Origin: Streptomyces sp. NBC_01439
GTDB taxonomy: Bacteria; Actinomycetota; Actinomycetes; Streptomycetales; Streptomycetaceae
Reading direction: 5' to 3'
Assembly: GCF_036227605.1 (NCBI RefSeq)
Contig: NZ_CP109487.1
Coordinates: 6,943,501-7,007,500 of the forward strand
Length of the DNA: 64,000 nucleotides
Below the pieces are notes generated by a model, which worked only from the letters and a program-made list of their open reading frames with translations, was not told the origin of the DNA and searched no databases. The position numbers and the translations under genes are program-made. Shown here piece by piece: positions 17,380-26,000 of this stretch. Positions within the stretch are counted from its first letter, which is position 1; each line of letters starts with the position of its first letter.

Positions 17380-18699
17380 GTGAGCGAGGCCGAGGATTTC
17401 GCACGGCTGATGTGGGAGCTGAAGGAGCGTGCCGGGCTCAGCTACGGCGCCTTGGCGCGCCGGCTCCACACGAGTACGTCGACGCTGCACCGGTACTGCA
17501 AGGGGGAGGCGCTGCCGGCGGAGTTCGCGGTGGTGGACCGCTTCGCGCGGGCCTGCGGGGCGACGCGGGAGGAGGCACTGGACCTGCACCGGGCGTGGCT
17601 GCTGGCGGACGCGCGGCGGCGCGCGGGGGCCGGGCCGGTGGCGGAGCCGCAGCCGGTCCCTGAGCCCGTGCCGGAATCGGAGTCGGAGCCGGAGCCGGAG
17701 CCGACCGTGGTGGTGACGCCGGACCCCGAGCCGGGGCCGGTGGCCCGGGGTGCCTGGTACCGGCGGCGGGCGGCCGTGGTCACCGCCGCGGGGATGACGG
17801 CCGGGGCGGTGGCGGTGGCGCTGCTGGCCGCGGCCGGCCCCGGTCCCGGCGCACCGCATGCGGGCGGGAGCACGGGGACGGGCTCGGGTACGAGTGCGCG
17901 TACGAGTGCGCCGCCGTCCGCGGGATCGGGGTCCGCCCCGGCACCGGCATCGACGGGGGAACCGGAACCGACACCACCGGCTGAGGCGGCAGGGGCGGCA
18001 GGGGCGACCGATTCGGCCGGGGCGACGGCCGCGGCGCCCGGCCAGTCCTCCGCGTCACCGCCGGCGTCCGCCCCGGGCCGGGGCCCGGTCGTGCCCCTCA
18101 AGGCGGCGGTGCGGTCGCACGTGTGGACCGCGGGCTGTGATCACGCCTACCTCTCCGAGCGCGGTCCGGGATCGGTGCCCCCGCCACCCGTGGAGGCGGA
18201 CGCACCCGCCTGGGCGACGGCGCAGCACGCCGTGCACGCCGGGACGCAGATCGTCGAGGTCACCCTGCACGGTACGGGCGGGGGCGCCGTGGTCCTGGAG
18301 GACCTGGAAGTACGGGTGGCCGCCCGTCGCAAGCCGCCGGCCTGGAACGTCTACCAGATGTCGCAGGGCTGCGGCGGCGGGCTCACCCCTGCCGCGTTCG
18401 CCGTCAATCTGGACGCGCCGCGCCCGCAGGCCCGGCCCGTCGCCGGGAACGACGGCGGCAACACGCTGCCCGCCCCCTCCTTCCCCCTGCGCGTCTCGGC
18501 GGCCGAACCGGCCGTCCTGCGGGTGGCGGCGGCCACCACGGGATGCGACTGCGACTGGTACCTCGACCTGCGGTGGACCGGCCCGTCCGGGTCGGGCACC
18601 CTGCGGATCGACGAGGGCGGGCGGCCGCTGCGCACGAGCGCCGCCACCGGCCGGCCCGTGTACGGGTACGCGCTGGAACAGGGCCGCTGGGCCCGCTGA
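17380..18699 (+). CDS. membrane-anchored helix-turn-helix protein with extracytoplasmic domain
   Basis: 439 residues from the GTG at 17380, behind GGGGGGAGAG; in-frame ATGs at 17329 and 17365 are possible. Residues ~1-75 are an Xre-like HTH (MWELKERAGLSYGALARRL, STLHRYCKGEALP). An acidic Glu-Pro linker follows, then one transmembrane helix (AAVVTAAGMTAGAVAVALL) near residue 140, a Ser/Pro/Ala-rich stalk and a ~190-residue outer domain with four or more cysteines (SQGCGGG, TTGCDCDWYL). The layout suggests a one-component signal protein that senses outside and binds DNA inside, a type common in Streptomyces. Ligand unknown. Confidence 0.82.
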   Translation: MSEAEDFARLMWELKERAGLSYGALARRLHTSTSTLHRYCKGEALPAEFAVVDRFARACGATREEALDLHRAWLLADARRRAGAGPVAEPQPVPEPVPESESEPEPEPTVVVTPDPEPGPVARGAWYRRRAAVVTAAGMTAGAVAVALLAAAGPGPGAPHAGGSTGTGSGTSARTSAPPSAGSGSAPAPASTGEPEPTPPAEAAGAAGATDSAGATAAAPGQSSASPPASAPGRGPVVPLKAAVRSHVWTAGCDHAYLSERGPGSVPPPPVEADAPAWATAQHAVHAGTQIVEVTLHGTGGGAVVLEDLEVRVAARRKPPAWNVYQMSQGCGGGLTPAAFAVNLDAPRPQARPVAGNDGGNTLPAPSFPLRVSAAEPAVLRVAAATTGCDCDWYLDLRWTGPSGSGTLRIDEGGRPLRTSAATGRPVYGYALEQGRWAR

Positions 18700-18797
18700 A
18701 CCGCAGGTCAGGGGCCGTTGTCGGTGGTCGCGCCTAAACTCGTCGGCAGAGGGGACCGGCAGATGTGCAGGGACACCGACGGGGAGGGGGACGCACC

Positions 18798-21686
18798 ATG
18801 ACACCGCAGCCGCAGCCGCAGCCGCAGCCGCAGCCGCAGCCGCAGCCGCAGCCGCAGCGCCCGTTGCTGCCGCAGGCCATCGCGTTGCTCCGCCATGCCG
18901 CGGTCTTCCTGCCCGCCGCCGTCCCCCGCGAAGGGCGGGTCGCCTTCTGGGCGCCCGACGGGGACGCCCTGCCCGAGGCGGGAGCGGCGGCGGCGCTCAC
19001 CGTCGTACGCCCGCACGGTGACGGGGTCCGCAGCCGGACCGTGCCCGCGGTGACCTTCTCGGTCGCCGCCGCCCTGCCCCTGCTCGCACGGGCGCCCCAC
19101 AGCCCCGCCGCGCATCCCGCCACCCGCGCCTGGGGCACCGCCGCCCGGCAGGCGCTCGCCCTCGCCGCCCGTGGCCGGCTCCTCCCCGGGCTCACCCCCG
19201 AGGGCATCGACGCCTGGCGGGCCGGACCGCTCGACGCCGCCGACGTCGATCACCTCCGCGCGGTCGCCGCCGCATTGCCGCACGAGGGGTACGCGACGCC
19301 CCTGGCCGGCCGCCGTCCGCTCCAGCTGCCCGAACCGGAGGCACTGGTCCGGGCGTTCCTCGACGCCGTCGCCGACGGCCTGCCGCGCACCCCGGCCGCG
19401 GCCGTGGCCGCCGGGCGGCCGTTCGCCGCGCAGGAACCGCAGCCGGTGCCGGGGATACAGGACTGGGCCGCGCAGGTCGCGGCCGGCTCCGACACCGGCG
19501 TCGGGATCTCGCTCCGCCTCGACCTGTCCTCCTTCCGGCTCTTCGACGAGGCCGAAGAAGCCGACACCCGGCGCGCCGGAGCCGCCGTCGTCCAGGTGCA
19601 CAGCCTCGCCGACCCGACCCTGATCACCGACGCCGGGCAGCTGTGGGCGGGCGCGGCGGCGGCCGGGTTCGGCCCGCGCGCCCGGATCGACGCCGTGCTC
19701 GCGCTGCGCCGGGCCGCGCGGGTCTGGCCCCCGCTGCTGCGCCTACTGGACCAGCCCGTGCCCGATGCGCTGGCCCTGTCCGACCCGGAACTGGAGGACC
19801 TGCTGGGGGTGGCCGGGAGCCGGCTGGCCGCCGCCGGGGTCCTGGTCCACTGGCCGCGCGAGCTGGCCCGCACGCTGTCGGCGACCGCCGTCGTACGGTC
19901 CACCGCCCCGGGTTCGGCGATCGACGGGACCGCCTTCTTCGACGCCGAGCACCTCTTCGCCTTCTCCTGGGAACTGGCGCTGGGCGGCGACCGGCTCACC
20001 CCGGGGGAGATGGACGCGCTGGCCCTGGCGCACCGGCCCGTCGTCCGGCTGCGCGACCAGTGGGTGCGGGTCGATCCGGAGCTGGTGCGCAAGGCGCGCA
20101 AGCGGGAGCTGGGCGTCCTGGACCCGGTCGACGCGCTGGCCACCGTACTGTCCGGGACGGCCGAGATCGACGGTGCGACGGTCGAGGCGGTGCCCGTGGG
20201 AGCGCTCGCCGCCCTGCGGGACCGACTGACGGGGGAGCAGACCCCGCTGCCGCAGCCCGCCGCCCTCAAGGCCACCCTGCGCGACTACCAGGCGCGCGGC
20301 CTGGCCTGGCTGGACCTGATGACCTCGCTCGGTCTCGGCGGCTGCCTCGCCGACGACATGGGCCTCGGCAAGACGGTCACGTTGATCGCGCTGCACCTGC
20401 ACCGGGACCGGCCGGAGCCCACCCTCGTGGTGTGTCCCGCGTCCCTCCTCGGCAACTGGCAGCGGGAGATCGAGAAGTTCGCCCCCGGCACGCCCGTCCG
20501 CCGTTTCCACGGCAACAGCCGCGGCATCGAGGACCTGACGTCCTGCGCCGGCGGGTTCGTCCTCACCACGTACGGGACGATGCGCGCCAGCGCCGCCCTG
20601 CTCGCCGAACAGAGCTGGGGCCTGGTCGTCGCCGATGAGGCACAGCACGTCAAGAACCCGCATTCGGCGACCGCGAAGGCACTGCGCGCGGTGCCCGCGC
20701 CGGCCCGGGTGGCGCTGACCGGAACGCCGGTGGAGAACAACCTCTCCGAGCTGTGGGCGCTCCTCGACTGGACCACGCCGGGGCTGCTGGGCCCGCTCAC
20801 GACCTTCCGGGCCCGCCACGCCCGCCCGGTGGAGCACCAGCAGGAGGAGGACGGCGGCAACGAAGCGGCGGTCGCCCGGCTGTCCGCGCTGGTGCGGCCG
20901 TTCCTGCTGCGCCGCAAGAAGTCCGACCCCGGCATCGCGCCCGAGCTGCCGCCGAAGACGGAGACCGACCATCCGGTCTCCCTCACCCGGGAGCAGGCCT
21001 CGCTCTACCGGGCGGCGGTGGACGAGGCGATGGCCGTGATCGAGTCGAGCGAGGGCATGGAACGGCGCGGAATGATCATGAAGCTGTTGGCCTCGCTCAA
21101 GCAGATCTGCAACCACCCCGCGCAGTACCTGAAGGAGGAGCAGCCCCGGATCCCGCACCGCTCGGGCAAGCTCGCCCTGCTGGACGAGCTGCTGGACACG
21201 ATCCTGGCCGAGGGCGGCTCGGTGCTGGTCTTCACCCAGTACGTGACGATGGCCCGCCTGATCGAACGGCACCTGCAAGCCCGTGGGATCAGCTCGCAAC
21301 TGCTGCACGGCGGGACGCCGGTGCCGCGCCGCGAGGAGCTCGTCGACCGCTTCCAGGCGGGCGAGGTCCCCGTCTTCCTGCTGTCCCTGAAGGCGGCGGG
21401 CACCGGGCTGAACCTCACCCGGGCCGGACACGTCATCCACTTCGACCGTTGGTGGAACCCGGCCGTCGAGGAACAGGCCACCGACCGCGCCTACCGCATC
21501 GGCCAGACCCAGCCCGTACAGGTCCACCGGATCATCGCCGAGGGCACCGTCGAGGACCGGATCGCCGAGATGCTGGAGGCGAAGCGGGCCCTGGCCGACG
21601 CCGTCCTGGGCTCCGGCGAGTCGGCGCTGACCGAGCTGACCGACCGCGAGCTGGCCGACCTCGTTTCCCTGCGGAGGCCCGGATGA
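18798..21686 (+). CDS. SNF2-family DEAD/DEAH-box helicase
   Basis: 962 residues from the ATG at 18798, with GGGGAGGGGG before it. An N-terminal region of ~450 residues (SNF2-associated type) precedes the Swi2/Snf2 ATPase. That carries motif I DDMGLGKTVTL near residue 520, motif II DEAQHVKN, motif III ALTGTPVENNLSELWALLDW and, in the second lobe, VFTQYVTMARLIERHL and RAYRIGQTQPVQVHR. Such HepA-like enzymes translocate on double-stranded DNA or remodel protein-DNA complexes. The first 30 residues are a (Pro-Gln)n tract. The stop overlaps the start of the SWIM gene (ATGA), so the two are translationally coupled. Confidence 0.93.
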   Translation: MTPQPQPQPQPQPQPQPQPQRPLLPQAIALLRHAAVFLPAAVPREGRVAFWAPDGDALPEAGAAAALTVVRPHGDGVRSRTVPAVTFSVAAALPLLARAPHSPAAHPATRAWGTAARQALALAARGRLLPGLTPEGIDAWRAGPLDAADVDHLRAVAAALPHEGYATPLAGRRPLQLPEPEALVRAFLDAVADGLPRTPAAAVAAGRPFAAQEPQPVPGIQDWAAQVAAGSDTGVGISLRLDLSSFRLFDEAEEADTRRAGAAVVQVHSLADPTLITDAGQLWAGAAAAGFGPRARIDAVLALRRAARVWPPLLRLLDQPVPDALALSDPELEDLLGVAGSRLAAAGVLVHWPRELARTLSATAVVRSTAPGSAIDGTAFFDAEHLFAFSWELALGGDRLTPGEMDALALAHRPVVRLRDQWVRVDPELVRKARKRELGVLDPVDALATVLSGTAEIDGATVEAVPVGALAALRDRLTGEQTPLPQPAALKATLRDYQARGLAWLDLMTSLGLGGCLADDMGLGKTVTLIALHLHRDRPEPTLVVCPASLLGNWQREIEKFAPGTPVRRFHGNSRGIEDLTSCAGGFVLTTYGTMRASAALLAEQSWGLVVADEAQHVKNPHSATAKALRAVPAPARVALTGTPVENNLSELWALLDWTTPGLLGPLTTFRARHARPVEHQQEEDGGNEAAVARLSALVRPFLLRRKKSDPGIAPELPPKTETDHPVSLTREQASLYRAAVDEAMAVIESSEGMERRGMIMKLLASLKQICNHPAQYLKEEQPRIPHRSGKLALLDELLDTILAEGGSVLVFTQYVTMARLIERHLQARGISSQLLHGGTPVPRREELVDRFQAGEVPVFLLSLKAAGTGLNLTRAGHVIHFDRWWNPAVEEQATDRAYRIGQTQPVQVHRIIAEGTVEDRIAEMLEAKRALADAVLGSGESALTELTDRELADLVSLRRPG
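18805..18858 (+). repeat. nine CGCAGC hexamers encoding a Pro-Gln tract
   Basis: Nine uninterrupted in-frame CGCAGC units right after the start codon of the SNF2 gene. Length changes would alter the N terminus without a frameshift. Confidence 0.9.
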
Positions 21687-22900
21687 TCACCGCGCGGGAC
21701 GACCGCCGTCGCACCTTCGAGACCGTGCCCGCCGGGGCCGAGGCGGTGAGTTGGTGGGGCCGGGCCTGGGTTTCGGCGCTGGAGGAGGTCTCCCACGACC
21801 CGGCCCGCCTGGCCCGGGGACGTACGTACGCCGACGGAGGACGCGTCAGCGCGGTCACCGTCACCCCCGGTCGGATCGTGGCGTACGTCCGGGGCAGCCG
21901 GCCCCGCCCGTACCGCACCGAGCTGACCCTGCCCGCCTTCGCCGACCCGGAGTGGGAGGACCTGCTGGAGACGGTCGCGGCCGACCCCACGGCGCTCGCC
22001 GCCCTGCTGGAACGAGAGGTCCCGCAGTCGCTCGCGGGGGCCGTCCTGCCCGGCGCCGGCGAGCTGGTCCCGCACTGCTCCTGCCCGGACTTCGGGCGTC
22101 CGCCGTGCAAGCACGCGGCGGCCCTGTGCTACCGGGCGGCCCGGCTCCTGGACGAGGACCCCTTCGTCCTGCTGCTCCTGCGCGGCCGGGGGGAGCGGGA
22201 GCTGCTCGACGAACTCTCCCGTCGCAACGCCGCCCACGCCGCGCGCGAACAGCCCGACACGGCACCCGGCTTCCCCGGGGTTCCGGCCCGGGCGGCGCTC
22301 GCCCGCCCGAGCCTGCCTCCGCTGCCCGCGCCGCTGCCCGTGCCCGCCGCCGTGGGCCTTCCGCCCGCCTACCCGGCCGACCCGGCGGCGCCGGACCCGC
22401 TGGCCCTCGACCAGCTCGCCTCCGACGCGGCCGCCCGCGCCCTGGCCCTGCTGGCCACCGGCGAGGATCCGATCGCCGGGCTCACCCTGTGGCAGGACGC
22501 CGTCCGGTTGGCCTCCGCGCACCCCACGGCGGGGCTGACGGGCGCGGCCCGCGTCCTGTACCGGGACCTGGCCCGCGCCACCGGCCGCAGCACCACCGAT
22601 CTCGCCCGGGCCGCGGCGGCCTGGCGCCAGGGCGGGCGCCCGGCCCTCGACGCCCTCGAAGAACCCTGGGACCCGCCGGCAGGGCCCTTCGACCGGGCCC
22701 GCCCGGCCCTCCTCGCCGCAGGCCAGGGTTCCTTCCGCCCCGACCGCAACCGCCTGACGATCCACACCCGGCAATTGCGCCTCGGCCGCGACGGCCTTTG
22801 GTACTCCTACGAGGACCGCCACGGCGATCAGGACTGGTGGCCGGTGGGCCGCCCCTCCACGGATCCCGTCGCCGCTCTCGCCCCGCGTGCAGATGCGTGA
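21683..22900 (+). CDS. SWIM zinc-finger protein
   Basis: 405 residues; the ATG at 21683 overlaps the SNF2 stop by four bases. The zinc finger CSCPDFGRPPCKHAAALCY at ~residues 132-150 is the CxC...CxH SWIM form, thought to bind DNA or proteins. N-terminal WWGRAWVSALEEVSHDPARL and RGRTYADGGRVSAVTVTPGRI are typical of the bacterial SWIM partners of SNF2 helicases. The C-terminal half is helical and unassigned. It probably works with the SNF2 protein; DNA repair or recombination is a guess. Confidence 0.88.
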   Translation: MITARDDRRRTFETVPAGAEAVSWWGRAWVSALEEVSHDPARLARGRTYADGGRVSAVTVTPGRIVAYVRGSRPRPYRTELTLPAFADPEWEDLLETVAADPTALAALLEREVPQSLAGAVLPGAGELVPHCSCPDFGRPPCKHAAALCYRAARLLDEDPFVLLLLRGRGERELLDELSRRNAAHAAREQPDTAPGFPGVPARAALARPSLPPLPAPLPVPAAVGLPPAYPADPAAPDPLALDQLASDAAARALALLATGEDPIAGLTLWQDAVRLASAHPTAGLTGAARVLYRDLARATGRSTTDLARAAAAWRQGGRPALDALEEPWDPPAGPFDRARPALLAAGQGSFRPDRNRLTIHTRQLRLGRDGLWYSYEDRHGDQDWWPVGRPSTDPVAALAPRADA

Positions 22901-23057
22901 GCGGCTCCGGAACGGTCCGGACGTGCGGGGCCGAACGACCTGATCCGTGAGATCAGGACGTTCCGCGTGCCGGGGTGTGATTGGGTGATCCGGAACGTGA
23001 CAAGCGCCGGGCTCTTCTGCCCGGTCCTGTCGATTTCTGCCCCGGAGGTACCCCCAG

Positions 23058-26000
23058 ATGCACGGCCGGACGGCGCATGCCCAGCCTTTCGACACAGGTG
23101 CCGACCCGGGACAGGAGAGGTTGAGGGCCGTACTGGGTGGCTGGCGCGAGTCGCTCATCGACCTGGGCGGCCGCAACCGGCTGCTGAACTTCCGCCACAC
23201 CAGGTCCTCCACGTTGGAGATCACCGCGCCCAGCGCCGGCCCCCTGTTGGCGCAGTTGGACCGCGGGTGGGACTTCGCTCCCGTCGAGGACGCCGAGGAC
23301 GCCGAGCGGTTCGGGGAAGGGCCGTCCGGCGTCACCCTGGACAAGGCGCCGCGGGGGTCGGCCCGAGCCCGGTCGGCGGGCGGGATCCTCACGCAGAAGC
23401 AGACCCAGCAGGCCCTGGACAGTGCCCTGCGGCAGCTGCGCCAGAAGTCGAACCAGACCTTCAACGACTTCGGGCTGTGGGTGCTCTGGGTCGGCGTCGG
23501 AATGCTCGACTGGCGTGAAGAGGGAGCCCACGAGAGCAGCTCGGCGCCCCTCGTGCTGGTCCCGGTGCAGCTCGTGCGCGACCGGACGGGCAAGATCCGG
23601 CTGCAGGAAGCCGAGGAGCAGGACGCGGTGCACAATCCGGCGCTCGCCGTGAAGCTCGCCCAGCTCGGCGTCGACTGGACGCCCGTGGCGGACACCGACT
23701 GCCTCGACGCGGCCGCCGTGCTGGCCCGGGCCCGGACGGCCGCCGCGGGCCAGACCGGCTGGGTGGTCCGTGACAGCGTCGTCCTATCCATGTTCGCCGC
23801 TCACAAGGAGGCCATGTACCAGGACCTCAAGGAGAACGAGGCGGCGATCCTCGCCAGCCCGCTCATCCGGGCGATCGGGCTGGGACCGGATTCGGGCCTC
23901 CCGGACGACGTCATCGGTTTTGATCCGCCCGCGATCGAGCGGATCGACGAGGTCCAGCTGCCCGAGCGGACCCCGCTGGTCCTGGACGCCGACGCCTCGC
24001 AGCGCCAGTGCATCGCGGCCGCCATGGCGAACCGGTCGTTCGTGATGAGCGGCCCGCCCGGTACCGGCAAGAGCCAGACGATCACCAACATGATCGCGGC
24101 CCTGATGCACTCCGGCCGCACCGTCCTGTTCGTCAGTGAGAAGGCCGCGGCCCTGGACGTCGTACGCAACCGGCTGACCGACGTCGGCCTCGGGGACTTC
24201 GTCCTGGCCCTGCACAGCAGCGACACCAGCAAGAAGGCCGTGGCCCAAGAACTGGACCGTGCGCTGACGACCGAAGTGCGGGCCTCCGGGGCAGCCGAAC
24301 ACGAGCTCGACGAGGCCAGGCGGCTGCGCGAGGAACTGTCCGCCTACGCCGCCGCGATGAACGAGGAGCGGCAGCCGCTCGGCCGGACGCTGCACGACGT
24401 GTTGGGCCGGCTCGCACTGCTCGGCCAGCAGGAGGTTCCGCAGCTGACGCTCACCTCCGGGGTGGCCGCCGTCACCGACACGCTCAGCGCCGCCGCACTG
24501 CACGAGGTGCTCGCGGCCGCCCGCTCGGTCGCCCGGTCCTGGCGGCCCGTCGCGGAAGGCGACTCCTTCGCCTGGTGGGGGCTGCGTGACCCCGAGGCGA
24601 CGGGAGGAGGCTCGGCGACCACGGCGCTCGCCGCTGCCGACGATGCCCTGCAGTCGCTCCGGGCGGCCGCGGAGCACAGGCCCCTCGCTGCCGACACACC
24701 CCTTCCCAAGACGGTCCGGGACGTCCGGCGGATCGCGGACGGCCTCCGCGCGGGGCTGCCCGTACGCACCTCGGGCTCGACGAACGCTCCGTTCGAGGAC
24801 CACTCGCCCGTCATCGCACAGCTCGCCGAGGGCTTCGGCCTGGGTGCACCGCGGGACATCGGGTCCCTGCTCGCGCTGTTCGAGCTCATCGACCTGGAGG
24901 GTGCCGAGCACCGGCCCCTGCCGCACTGGTTCGACGCGGCGAACCTGCGTCAGGCGCAGGCCGCGGCGGAGCAGCTCAAGGCGGCTCTCGACGAGGAGGA
25001 CGTGGCGCGCGGCGCGGCGCAGGACGTGTTCGGACCCCAGGTCCTGACCTACGGGGCCCTCGCCGATCTGGTGCGCCGGTTCGCCGAGGACCACCACGGG
25101 CTCACCGCCCGCTTCAAGGGGCAGTACCGGGCAGACCGGGAGGCGGCGACCGCCCTCACGGTGACCGGGGCCTGGGACAAGCGCCTGCCCGGCAGACTGG
25201 CAGAGGCGCTCGCCTGGCAGCAGGCACGTGACCGGGTGCTGCTGCTGACCGAGGAGCACCGGGAGCTGCTGGGCCCCTACCTGCCCGGTGGCGCCGACGG
25301 ATTCGCGGCGCTCGACGAGGCTCTGGCCAACGCCGCCCGGATCGCGGAGCTCACCGCGGAAAGCAACGAACGCGGCGCCGTGTCCGACCGCCTCGCGCAC
25401 GGAGCGGACACGGAGCACGGATACGCCGGGCTACAGGTCCAGGCCGTCCGCGGTGCCCTCGCCGACTGGTGCGATGCCGTGGACCTGCGCGCAGCACGGT
25501 GGACCGAGACTTCGGCGCGGCTCGCCGCGATGTTCGAGGACGGGCGCCGGCTGAAGCTGTTGCCGGCCCTGGGCGGCACGTTGGAGGAGGCCGCCCGCGC
25601 CCTCGCCGTCCTGGCGGCGGATCCGTCGGGCCCGGGGGAATGGCAGACGTACCGCAGTGCACTCTCGGTGCTGAGGGGCCGCGGGCTCGACGACCTCGTC
25701 TCCCGGGCCGCGGAGCGGGGCATCGACGCGGAGGACTTCCCCCCGGTCGTGGAGCGCGCCCTGCTCCAGCTCTGGGCCGACACGCTGCTCGCCGCCGACG
25801 GCAGGCTGCGTACGGCGCGTGCCGCGGAGCTCGACGCCCGGGTACGGAGCTTCCGCGAGGCCGACCGGATGCTGGTGGCCGCGGCGAGCGGCGCCGTCAT
25901 CGCGTCGTGCAACAGCCGCAAGCCCAAGGCCTTTGGTGCGGGCGGGGCCTCGCTGATCCGCCGTGAGGCGGAGAAGAAGACCCGCCACCTGGCCGTGCGG

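Noticed and set aside
18805..18858. CGCAGC array considered as a CRISPR or regulatory repeat
   Set aside because: Six-base units in frame with the SNF2 start codon: a coding microsatellite.
19743..21527. A 594-codon frame antisense to the SNF2 helicase
   Set aside because: Shadow of a clear helicase frame, with Arg/Gly/Gln-rich translation and no motif.
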